A DNA stretch of 64,000 nucleotides from Odiellus spinosus (lineage: Eukaryota; Arthropoda; Arachnida; Opiliones; Phalangiidae). The translations under genes and the position numbers were made by a program. The stretch spans positions 248,001-312,000 of the forward strand of contig CAWUCO010000272.1 in assembly GCA_963920705.1 (NCBI GenBank), written 5' to 3'. Positions within the stretch are counted from its first letter, which is position 1. The number at the start of each line of letters is the position of its first letter. Positions 25,696 to 37,303 of this stretch are shown in pieces. Below the pieces are notes generated by a model. It saw only the letters and a list, made by a program, of their open reading frames with translations, was not told the origin of the DNA and searched no databases.

Positions 25696-28349
25696 TTGGA
25701 AAAACGTGATTGGAAAAACGTGATTGGAAAAACGTGATTGGAAAAACGTGATTGGAAAAACGTGATTGGAAAAACGTGATTTGGAAAAACGTGATTGGAA
25801 AAACGTGATTGGAAAAACGTGATTTGGAAAAACGTGATTTGGAAAAACGTGATTTGGAAAAACGTGATTGGAAAAACGTGATTTGGAAAAACGTGATTGG
25901 AAAAACGTGAATGGAAAAACGTGATTTGGAAAAACGTGATTTGGAAAAACGTGATTGGAAAAAACGTGATTGGAAAAACGTGATTTGGAAAAACGTGATT
26001 TGGAAAAACGTGATTGGAAAAACGTGATTGGAAAAACGTGATTGGAAAAACGTGATTTGGAAAAACGTGATTTGGAAAAACGTGATTTGGAAAAACGTGA
26101 CGTGATTGGAAAAACGTGATTGGAAAAACGTGATTGGAAAAACGTGATTGGAAAAACGTGATTGGAAAAACGTGATTGGAAAAACGTGATTGGAAAAACG
26201 TGATTGGAAAAACGTGATTGGAAAAACGTGATTGGAAAAACGTGATTGGAAAAACGTGATTGGAAAAACGTGATTGGAAAAACGTGATTGGAAAAACGTG
26301 ATTGGAAAAACGTGATTGAAAAAACGTGATTGGAAAAACGTGATTGGAAAAACGTGATTGGAAAAACGTGATTGGAAAAACGTGATTGGAAAAACGTGAT
26401 TGGAAAAACGTGATTGGAAAAACGTGATTGGAAAAACGTGATTGGAAAAACGTGATTGGAAAAACGTGATTGGAAAAACGTGATTGGAAAAACGTGATTG
26501 GAAAAACGTGAGTGGAAAAACGTGAGTGGAAAAACGTGAGTGGAAAAACGTGAGTGGAAAAACGTGAGTGGAAAAACGTGAGTGGAAAAACGTGAGTGGA
26601 AAAACGTGAGTGGAAAAACGTGAGTGGAAAAACGTGAGTGGAAAAACGTGAGTGGAAAAACGTGAGTGGAAAAACGTGAGTGGAAAAACGTGATTTGGAA
26701 AAACGTGATTGGAAAAACGTGATTGGAAAAACGTGATTGGAAAAACGTGATTTGGAAAAACGTGATTGGAAAAACGTGATTGGAAAAACGTGATTTGGAA
26801 AAACGTGATTTGGAAAAACGTGATTTGGAAAAACGTGATTGGAAAAACGTGATTTGGAAAAACGTGATTGGAAAAACGTGAATGGAAAAACGTGATTTGG
26901 AAAAACGTGATTTGGAAAAACGTGATTGGAAAAACGTGATTGGAAAAACGTGATTTGGAAAAACGTGATTTGGAAAAACGTGATTGGAAAAACGTGATTG
27001 GAAAAACGTGATTTGGAAAAACGTGATTTGGAAAAACGTGATTTGGAAAAACGTGATTGGAAAAACGTGATTGGAAAAACGTGATTGGAAAAACGTGATT
27101 GGAAAAACGTGATTTGGAAAAACGTGATTGGAAAAACGTGATTGGAAAAACGTGATTTGGAAAAACGTGATTTGGAAAAACGTGATTTGGAAAAACGTGA
27201 TTGGAAAAACGTGATTTGGAAAAACGTGATTGGAAAAACGTGAATGGAAAAACGTGATTTGGAAAAACGTGATTTGGAAAAACGTGATTGGAAAACGTGA
27301 TTGGAAAAACTTGATTTGGAAAAACGTGATTTGGAAAAACGTGATTGGAAAAACGTGATTGGAAAAACGTGATTTGGAAAAACGTGATTTGGAAAAACGT
27401 GATTTGGAAAAACGTGACGTGATTGGAAAAACGTGATTGGAAAAACGTGATTGGAAAAACGTGATTGGAAAAACGTGATTGGAAAAACGTGATTGGAAAA
27501 ACGTGATTTGGAAAAACGTGATTGGAAAAACGTGATTGGAAAAACGTGATTTGGAAAAACGTGATTTGGAAAAACGTGATTTGGAAAAACGTGATTGGAA
27601 AAACGTGATTTGGAAAAACGTGATTGGAAAAACGTGAATGGAAAAACGTGATTTGGAAAAACGTGATTTGGAAAAACGTGATTGGAAAAACGTGATTGGA
27701 AAAACGTGATTTGGAAAAACGTGATTTTGAAAAACGTGACTTGGAAAAACGTGATTCGAAAAACGTGATTGGAAAAACGTGATTTGGAAAAACGTGATTT
27801 GGAAAAACGTGATTGGAAAAACATGATTGGAAAAACGTGATTTGGAAAAACGTGATTTGGAAAAACGTGATTTGGAAAAACGTGACGTGATTGGAAAAAC
27901 GTGATTGGAAAAACGTGATTGGAAAAACGTGATTGGAAAAACCTGATTGGAAAAACGTGATTGGAAAAAAGTAATTGGAAAAACGTGATTTGGAAAAACG
28001 TGATTGGAAAAACGTGATTGGAAAAACGTGATTTGGAAAAACGTGATTTGGAAAAACGTGATTTGGAAAAACGTGATTGGAAAAACGTGATTTGGAAAAA
28101 CGTGATTGGAGAAACGTGAATGGAAAAACGTGATTTGGAAAAACGTGATTTGGAAAAACGTGATTGGAAAAACGTGATTGGAAAAACGTGATTTGGAAAA
28201 ACGTGATTTGGAAAAACGTGATTGGAAAAACGTGATTGGAAAAACGTGATTTGGAAAAACGTGATTTGGAAACACGTGATTGGAAAAACGTGATTGGAAA
28301 AACGTGATTTGGAAAAACGTGATTTGGAAAAACGTGATTTGGAAAAACG
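25696..28349 (+). repeat. Canonical run, 13-unit GTGG run and three cores
   Basis: This holds a core ending at 26098, a canonical run, a GTGG run at 26512-26693, further cores ending at 27415 and 27883, and a degenerate patch near 27723-27760 (GATTTTGAAA, GACTTGG, TTCG). It ends with a core carrying GGAGAAACG and CACGTG before the 28350 junction. The 27415, 27883 and 28350 junctions are 468 and 467 bp apart. Confidence 0.85.
26512..26693 (+). repeat. Homogeneous GTGG run, 13 units
   Basis: Thirteen consecutive GTGG units run directly into a 15-mer core with no TCGG units. Confidence 0.95.
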
Positions 28350-30349
28350 TGACGTGATTGGAAAAACGTGATTGGAAAAACGTGATTGGAAAAATGTGAT
28401 TTGGAAAAACGTGATTTGGAAAAACGTGATTGGAAAAACGTGATTGGAAAAACGTGATTGGAAAAACGTGATTTGGAAAAACGTGATTGGAAAAACGTGA
28501 TTGGAAAAACGTGATTGGAAAAACGTGATTGGAAAAACGTGATTGGAAAAACGTGATTGGAAAAACGTGATTGGAAAAACGTGATTGGAAAAACGTGATT
28601 GGAAAAACGTGATTGGAAAAACGTGATTGGAAAAACGTGATTGGAAAAACGTGATTGGAAAAACGTGATTGGAAAAACGTGATTGGAAAAACGTGATTGG
28701 AAAAACGTGATTGGAAAAACGTGATTGGAAAAACGTGATTGGAAAAACGTGATTGGAAAAACGTGATTGGAAAAACGTGATTGGAAAAACGTGATTGGAA
28801 AAACGTGATTGGAAAAACGTGATTGGAAAAACGTGAATGGAAAAACGTGATTTGGAAAAACGTGATTTGGAAAAACGTGATTGGAAAAACGTGATTGGAA
28901 AAACGTGATTGGAAAAACGTGATTGGAAAAACGTGATTTAAAAAACGTGATTGGAAAAACGTGATTGGAAAAACGTGATTGGAAAAACGTGATTGGAAAA
29001 ACGTGATTGGAAAAACGTGATTTGGAAAAACGTGATTGGAAAAACGTGATTGGAAAAACGTGATTGGAAAAACGTGATTGGAAAAACGTGATTTGGAAAA
29101 ACGTGATTTGGAAAAACGTGATTGGAAAAACGTGATTGGAAAAACGTGATTGGAAAAACGTGATTTGGAAAAACGTGATTGGAAAAACGTGATTTGGAAA
29201 AAAGTGATTTGGAAAAACGTGATTTGGAAAAACGTGATTGGAAAAACGTGATTTGGAAAAACGTGATTGGAAAAACGTGAATTGAAAAACGTTATTTGGA
29301 AAAACGTGATTTGGGAAAACGTGATTGGAAAAACGTGATTGGAAAAACGTGATTTGGAAAAACGTGATTTGGAAAAACGTGATTGGAAAAACGTGATTGG
29401 AAAAACGTGATTTGGAAAAACGTGATTTGGAAAAACGTGATTTGGAAAAACGTGACGTGATTGGAAAAACGTGATTGGAAAAACGTGATTGGAAAAACGT
29501 GATTGGAAAAACGTGATTGGAAAAACGTGATTGGAAAAACGTGATTTGGAAAAACGTGATTGGAAAAACGTGATTGGAAAAACGTGATTTGGAAAAACGT
29601 GATTTGGAAAAACGTGATTTGGAAAAACGTGATTGGAAAAACGTGATTTGGAAAAACGTGATTGGAAAAACGTGAATGGAAAAACGTGTTTTGGAAAAAC
29701 GTGATTTGGAAAAACGTGATTGGAAAAACGTGATTGGAAAAACGTGATTTGGAAAAACGTGATTTGGAAAAACGTGATTTGGAAAAACGTGATTGGAAAA
29801 ACGTGATTGGAAAAACGTGATTTGGAAAAACGTGATTTGGAAAAACGTGATTGGAAAAACGTGATTGGAAAAACGTGATTTGGAAAAACGTGATTTGGAA
29901 AAACGTGATTTGGAAAAACGTGATTGGAAAAACGTGATTGGAAAAACGTGATTGGAAAAACGTGATTGGAAAAACGTGATTGGAAAAACGTGATTGGAAA
30001 AACGTGATTGGAAAAACGTGATTGGAAAAACGTGATTGGAAAAACGCGATTGGAAAAACGTGATTTGGAAAAACGTGATTGGAAAAACGTGATTGGAAAA
30101 ACGTGATTGAAAAAACGTGATTGGAAAAACGTGATTTGGAAAAACGTGATTTGGAAAAACGTGATTGGAAAAACGTGATTGGAAAAACGTGATTGGAAAA
30201 ACGTGATTTGGAAAAACGTGATTGGAAAAACGTGATTGGAAAAACGTGATTTGGAAAAACGTGATTTGGAAACACGTGATTGGAAAAACGTGATTGGAAA
30301 AACGTGATTTGGAAAAACGTGATTTGGAAAAACGTGATTTGGAAAAACG
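28350..30349 (+). repeat. ~2-kb higher-order repeat B, copy 1
   Basis: A long canonical run precedes 14/15-bp patterns. The shared markers are a GAATTGAAAAACGTTA unit at 29279, which lies 174 bp before the junction at 29453, and GTGTTTTGG near 29687. The repeat ends with a core carrying CACGTG (30273) 77 bp before the 30350 junction. Copy 2 reproduces the 174- and 77-bp spacings. Confidence 0.87.
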
Positions 30350-32699
30350 TGACGTGATTGGAAAAACGTGAATGGAAAAACGTGATTTTAAAAACGTGAT
30401 TTAGAAAAACGTGATTTGGAAAAACGTGATTGGAAAAACGTGATTGGAAAAACGTGATTGGAAAAACGTGATTTGGAAAAACGTGATTGGAAAAACGTGA
30501 TTGGAAAAACGTGATTGGAAAAACGTGATTGGAAAAACGTGATTGGAAAAACGTGATTGGAAAAACGTGATTGGAAAAACGTGATTGGAAAAACGTGATT
30601 GGAAAAACGTGATTGGAAAAACGTGATTGGAAAAACGTGATTGGAAAAACGTGATTGGAAAAACGTGATTGGAAAAACGTGATTGGAAAAACGTGATTGG
30701 AAAAACGTGATTGGAAAAACGTGATTGGAAAAACGTGATTGGAAAAACGTGATTGGAAAAACGTGATTGGAAAAACGTGATTGGAAAAACGTGATTGGAA
30801 AAACGTGATTGGAAAAACGTGATTGGAAAAACGTGATTGGAAAAACGTGATTGGAAAAACGTGATTGGAAAAACGTGAATGGAAAAACGTGATTTGGAAA
30901 AACGTGATTTGGAAAAACGTGATTGGAAAAACGTGATTGGAAAAACGTGATTGGAAAAACGTGATTGGAAAAACGTGATTGGAAAAACGTGATTGGAAAA
31001 ACGTGATTGGAAAAACGTGATTGGAAAAACGTGATTGGAAAAACGTGATTGGAAAAACGTGATTGGAAAAACGTGATTTGGAAAAACGTGATTGGAAAAA
31101 CGTGATTGGAAAAACGTGATTGGAAAAACGTGATTGGAAAAACGTGATTTGGAAAAACGTGATTTGGAAAAACGTGATTGGAAAAACGTGATTGGAAAAA
31201 CGTGATTGGGAAAACGTGATTTGGAAAAACGTGATTGAAAAAACGTGATTTGGAAAAACGTGATTTGGAAAAACGTGATTTGGAAAAACGTGATTGGAAA
31301 AACGTGATTTGGAAAAACGTGATTGGAAAAACGTGAATTGAAAAACGTTATTTGGAAAAACGTGATTTGGGAAAACGTGATTGGAAAAACGTGATTGGAA
31401 AAACGTGATTTGGAAAAACGTGATTTGGAAAAACGTGATTGGAAAAACGTGATTGGAAAAACGTGATTTGGAAAAACGTGATTTGGAAAAACGTGATTTG
31501 GAAAAACGTGACGTGATTGGAAAAACGTGATTGGAAAAACGTGATTGGAAAAACGTGATTGGAAAAACGTGATTGGAAAAACGTGATTTGGAAAAACGTG
31601 ATTGGAAAAACGTGAATGGAAAAACGTGATTGGAAAAACGTGATTTGGAAAAACGTGATTTGGAAAAACGTGATTTGGAAAAACGTGATTGGAAAAACGT
31701 GATTGGAAAAACGTGATTGGAAAAACGTGATTGGAAAAACGTGATTGGAAAAACGTGATTGGAAAAACGTGATTGGAAAAACGTGATTGGAAAAACGTGA
31801 TTAAAAACGTGATTGGAAAAACGTGATTGGAAAAACGTGATTGGAAAAACGTGATTGGAAAAACGTGATTGGAAAAACGTGATTGGAAAAACGTGATTGG
31901 AAAAACGTGATTGGAAAAACGTGATTGGAAAAACGTGATTGGAAAAACGTGATTGGAAAAACGTGATTGGAAAAACGTGATTGGAAAAACGTGATTGGAA
32001 AAACGTGATTGGAAAAACGTGATTGGAAAAACGTGATTGGAAAAACGTGATTGGAAAAACGTGATTGGAAAAACGCGATTGGAAAAACGTGATTTGGAAA
32101 AACGTGATTGGAAAAACGTGATTGGAAAAACGTGATTGGAAAAACGTTATTTGGAAAAACGTGATTTGGAAAAACGTGATTGGAAAAACGTGATTGGAAA
32201 AACGTGATTGGAAAAACGTGATTTGGAAAAACGTGATTGGAAAAACGTGATTGGAAAAACGTGATTTGGAAAAACGTGATTTGGAAAAACGTGATTTGGA
32301 AAAACGTGATTTGGAAAAACGTGATTGGAAAAACGTGATTTGGAAAAACGTGATTGGAGAAACGTGAATGGAAAAACGTGATTTGGAAAAACGTGATTTG
32401 GAAAAACGTGATTTGGAAAAACGTGATTGGAAAAACGTGATTTGGAAAAACGTGATTGGAGAAACGTGAATGGAAAAACGTGATTTGGAAAAACGTGATT
32501 TGGAAAAACGTGATTGGAAAAACGTGATTGGAAAAACGTGATTTGGAAAAACGTGATTTGGAAAAACGTGATTGGAAAAACGTGATTGGAAAAACGTGAT
32601 TTGGAAAAACGTGATTTGGAAACACGTGATTGGAAAAACGTGATTGGAAAAACGTGATTTGGAAAAACGTGATTTGGAAAAACGTGATTTGGAAAAACG
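30350..32699 (+). repeat. ~2.35-kb higher-order repeat B, copy 2
   Basis: Markers repeat those of copy 1: GAATTGAAAAACGTTA at 31335 (174 bp before the 31509 junction), paired GGAGAAACG units near 32355 and 32460, and CACGTG at 32623 (77 bp before 32700). It is longer than copy 1 through extra canonical units and a duplicated GGAGAAACG core. Confidence 0.86.
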
Positions 32700-34260
32700 T
32701 GACGTGATTGGAAAAACGTGATTGGAAAAACGTGATTGGAAAAACGTGATTGGAAAAACGTGATTTGGAAAAACGTGATTTGGAAAAACGTGATTGGAAA
32801 AACGTGATTGGAAAAACGTGATTGGAAAAACGTGATTTGGAAAAACGTGATTGGAAAAACGTGATTGGAAAAACGTGATTGGAAAAACGTGATTGGAAAA
32901 ACGTGATTGGAAAAACGTGATTGGAAAATGTGATTGGAAAAACGTGATTGGAAAAACGTGATTGGAAAAACGTGATTGGAAAAACGTGATTGGAAAAACG
33001 TGATTGGAAAAACGTGATTGGAAAAACGTGATTGGAAAAACGTGATTGGAAAAACGTGATTGGAAAAACGTGATTGGAAAAACGTGATTGGAAAAACGTG
33101 ATTGGAAAAACGTGATTGGCAAAACGTGATTGGAAAAACGTGATTGGAAAAACGTGATTGGAAAAACGTGATTGGAAAAACGTGATTGGAAAAACGTGAT
33201 TGGAAAAACGTGATTGGAAAAACGTGAATGGAAAAACGTGATTTGGAAAAACGTGATTTGGAAAAACGTGATTGGAAAAACGTGATTGGAAAAACGTGAT
33301 TGGAAAACGTGATTGGAAAAACGTGATTGGAAAAACGTGATTGGAAAAACGTGATTGGAAAAACGTGATTGGAAAAACGTGATTGGAAAAACGTGATTGG
33401 AAAAACGTGATTGGAAAAACGTGATTTGGAAAAACGTGATTGGAAAAACGTGATTGGAAAAACGTGATTGGAAAAACGTGATTGGAAAAACGTGATTTGG
33501 AAAAACGTGATTTGGAAAAACGTGATTGGAAAAACGTGATTGGAAAAACGTGATTTGGAAAAACGTGATTTGGAAAAACGTGATTTGGAAAAACGTGATT
33601 GGAAAAACGTGATTGGAAAAACGTGATTTGGAAAAACGTGATTTGGAAAAACGTGATTGGAAAAACGTGATTGGAAAAACGTGATTTGGAAAAACGTGAT
33701 TTGGAAAAACGTGATTTGGAAAAACGTGATTGGAAAAACGTGATTGGAAAAACGTGATTGGAAAAACGTGATTGGAAAAACGTGATTGGAAAAACGTGAT
33801 TGGAAAAACGTGATTGGAAAAACGTGATTGGAAAAACGTGATTAAAAACGTGATTGGAAAAACGTGATTGGAAAAACGTGATTGGAAAAACGTGATTGGA
33901 AAAACGTGATTGGAAAAACGTGATTGGAAAAACGTGATTAGAAAAACGTGATTGGAAAAACGTGATTGGAAAAACTTGATTGGAAAAACGTGATTGGAAA
34001 AACGTGATTGGAAAAACGTGATTGGAAAAACGTGATTGGAAAAACGTGATTGGAAAAACGTGATTGGAAAAACGTGATTGGAAAAACGTGATTGGAAAAA
34101 CGTGATTGGAAAAACGTGATTGGAAAAACGCGATTGGAAAAACGCGATTGGAAAAACGTGATTTGGAAAAACGTGATTGGAAAAACGTGATTGGAAAAAC
34201 GTGATTGGAAAAACGTGATTGGAAAAACGTGATTGGAAAAACGTGATTGGAAAAACGTGA
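32700..34260 (+). repeat. Partial repeat B and canonical runs
   Basis: This begins like copies 1 and 2 of repeat B, then has long canonical runs. A 12-bp unit (TTAAAAACGTGA) near 33842 is matched by one near 31801. Two CGCGA units lie near 34129-34147. The last 15-mer is at 34162, after which the array is in strict 14-bp register into the variant domain. Confidence 0.82.
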
Positions 34261-35967
34261 TTGGAAACACGTGATTGGAAACACAGGATTGGAAACACAG
34301 GATTGGAAACACAGGATTGGAAACACAGGATTGGAAACACAGGATTGGAAACACAGGATTGGAAACACAGGATTGGAAACACAGGATTGGAAACACAGGA
34401 TTGGAAACACAGGATTGGAAACACAGGATTGGAAACACAGGATTGGAAAAACAGGATTGGAAAAACAGGATTGGAAAAACAGGATTGGAAAAACAGGATT
34501 GGAAAAACAGGATTGGAAAAACAGGATTGGAAAAACAGGATTGGAAAAACAGGATTGGAAAAACAGGATTGGAAAAACAGGATTGGAAAAACAGGATTGG
34601 AAAAACAGGATTGGAAAAACAGGATTGGAAAAACAGGATTGGAAAAACAGGATTGGAAAAACAGGATTGGAAAAACAGGATTGGAAAAACAGGTTTGGAA
34701 AAACAGGATTGGAAAAACGGGATTGGAAAAACGGGATTGGAAAAACGGGATTGGAAAAACGTGATTGGAAAAACGTGATTGGAAAAACGTGATTGGAAAA
34801 ACGTGATTGGAAAAACGTGATTGGAAAAACGTGATTGGAAAAACGTGATTGGAAAAACGTGATTGGAAAAACGGGATTGGAAAAACGGGATTGGAAAAAC
34901 GGGATTGGAAAAACGGGATTGGAAAAACGGGATTGGAAAAACGGGATTGGAAAAACGGGATTGGAAAAACGGGATTGGAAAAACGGGATTGGAAAAACGG
35001 GATTGGAAAAACGGGATTGGAAAAACGGGATTGGAAAAACGGGATTGGAAAAACGGGATTGGAAAAACGGGATTGGAAAAACGGGATTGGAAAAACGGGA
35101 TTGGAAAAACGGGATTGGAAAACGGGATTGGAAAAACGGGATTGGATAAACGGGATTGGAAAAACGGGATTGGAAAAACGGGATTGGAAAAACGGGATTG
35201 GAAAAACGGGATTGGAAAAACGGGATTGGAAAAACGGGATTGGAAAAACGGGATTGGAAAAACGGGATTGGAAAAACGGGATTGGAAAAACGGGATTGGA
35301 AAAACGGGATTGGAAAAACGGGATTGGAAAAACGGGATTGGAAAAACGGGATTGGAAAAACGGGATTGGAAAAACGGGATTGGAAAAACGGGATTGGAAA
35401 AACGGGATTGGAAAAACGGGATTGGAAAAACGGGATTGGAAAAACGGGATTGGAAAAACGGGATTGGAAAAACGGGATTGGAAAAACGGGATTGGAAAAA
35501 CGGGATTGGAAAAACGGGATTGGAAAAACGGGATTGGAAAAACGGGATTGGAAAAACGGGATTGGAAAAACGGGATAGGAAAAACGGGATTGGAAAAACG
35601 GGATTGGAAAAACGGGATTGGAAAAACGGGATTGGAAAAACGGGATTGGAAAAACGGGATTGGAAAAACGGGATTGGAAAAACGGGATTGGAAAAACGGG
35701 ATTGGAAAAACGGGATTGGAAAAACGGGATTGGAAAAACGGGATTGGAAAAACGGGATTGGAAAAACGGGATTGGAAAAACGTGATTGGAAAAACGTGAT
35801 TGGAAAAACGTGATTGGAAAAACGTGATTGGAAAAACGTGATTGGAAAAACGTGATTGGAAAAACGTGATTGGAAAGACGTGATTGGAAAGACGTGATTG
35901 GAAAGACGTGATTGGAAAGACGTGATTGGAAAGACGTGATTGGAAAGACGTGATTGGAAAGACGTGA
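34261..35967 (+). repeat. Variant domain 1 (CACAGGA, CAGGA, CGGGA, AAGACGTGA)
   Basis: Ordered homogeneous runs: one AACACGTGA unit (34261-34274), 12 AACACAGGA (34275-34442), 19 CAGGA (34443-34708, one ending AGGT), 3 CGGGA (34709-34750), 8 canonical (34751-34862), 65 CGGGA (34863-35771, one of 13 bp), 7 canonical (35772-35869) and 7 AAAGACGTGA (35870-35967). There are no 15-mers or 5-bp remnants. Because CAGGA and CGGGA remove the TGA, all three plus-strand frames open here; the apparent reading frames are not genes. Confidence 0.96.
34863..35771 (+). repeat. CGGGA run, 65 units
   Basis: Sixty-five units of TTGGAAAAACGGGA (T12 to G), with one 13-bp unit near 35120, one GGATAAACG near 35153 and one GGATAGG near 35574. 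This is one of three long CGGGA runs in the window. Confidence 0.96.
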
Positions 35968-37303
35968 TTGGAAAAACGTGATTGGAAAAACGTGATTGGA
36001 AAAATGTGATTGGAAAAACGTGATTTGGAAAAACGTGATTTGGAAAAACGTGATTTGGAAAAACGTGATTTGGAAAAACGTGACGTGATTGGAAAAACGT
36101 GATTGGAAAAACGTGATTGGAAAAACGTGATTTGGAAAAACGTGATTTGGAAAAACGTGATTGGAAAAACGTGATTGGAAAAACGTGATTGGAAAAACGT
36201 GATTTGGAAAAACGTGATTGGAAAAACGTGATTGGAAAAACGTGATTGGAAAAACGTGATTGGAAAAACGTGATTGGAAAAACGTGATTGGAAAAACGTG
36301 ATTGGAAAAACGTGATTGGAAAAACGTGATTGGAAAAACGTGATTGGAAAAACGTGATTGGAAAAACGTGATTGGAAAAACGTGATTGGAAAAACGTGAT
36401 TGGAAAAACGTGATTGGAAAAACGTGATTGGAAAAACGTGATTGGAAAAACGTGATTGGAAAAACGTGATTGGAAAAACGTGATTGGAAAAACGTGATTG
36501 GAAAAACGTGATTGGAAAAACGTGATTGGAAAAACGTGATTGGAAAAACGTGATTGGAAAAACGTGATTGGAAAAACGTGATTGGAAAAACGTGATTGGA
36601 AAAACGTGATTGGAAAAACGTGATTGGAAAAACGTGAATGGAAAAACGTGATTTGGAAAAACGTGATTGGAAAAACGTGATTTGGAAAAACGTGATTGGA
36701 AAAACGTGATTGGAAAAACGTGATTGGAAAAACGTGATTGGAAAAACGTGATTGGAAAAACGTGATTGGAAAAACGTGATTGGAAAAACGTGATTGGAAA
36801 AACGTGATTGGAAAAACGTGATTGGAAAAACGTGATTGGAAAAACGTGATTTGGAAAAACGTGATTGGAAAAACGTGATTGGAAAAACGTGATTGGAAAA
36901 ACGTGATTGGAAAAACGTGATTTGGAAAAACGTGATTTGGAAAAACGTGATTGGAAAAACGTGATTGGAAAAACGTGATTGGAAAAACGTGATTTGGAAA
37001 AACGTGATTGGAAAAACGTGATTTGGAAAAACGTGATTTGGAAAAACGTGATTTGGAAAAACGTGATTGGAAAAACGTGATTTGGAAAAACGTGATTGGA
37101 AAAACGTGAATTGAAAAACGTTATTTGGAAAAACGTGATTTGGGAAAACGTGATTGGAAAAACGTGATTGGAACAACGTGATTTGGAAAAACGTGATTTG
37201 GAAAAACGTGATTGGAAAAACGTGATTGGAAAAACGTGATTGGAAAAACGTGATTTGGAAAAACGTGATTTGGAAAAACGTGATTTGGAAAAACGTGACG
37301 TGA
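35968..37303 (+). repeat. Canonical runs and cores with the repeat B marker
   Basis: After variant domain 1 there are four 15-mers and the 36081 junction, long canonical runs, and a third copy of the GAATTGAAAAACGTTA marker at 37109, 187 bp before the junction at 37296. A GGAACAACG unit lies near 37171. Confidence 0.84.

Larger units (their letters stand above)
28273..34273 (+). other. Four CACGTG sites created by an A8-to-C change
   Basis: Units with AACACGTGA create the palindrome CACGTG at 28273, 30273, 32623 and 34268. The first three each lie 77 bp before a TGACGTGA junction, so they are one inherited marker of repeat B; the fourth begins variant domain 1. CACGTG is the canonical E-box/G-box, but no evidence of function is visible. 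Confidence 0.9.

Noticed and set aside
34247-35813. Plus-strand open frames of 104 to 316 codons here, and similar ones at 53746-54600, 55049-55734 and 56211-56952
   Set aside because: They coincide exactly with CGGGA and CAGGA runs, which remove the TGA present in every canonical unit; three frames open together and the translation is a simple period of the unit.
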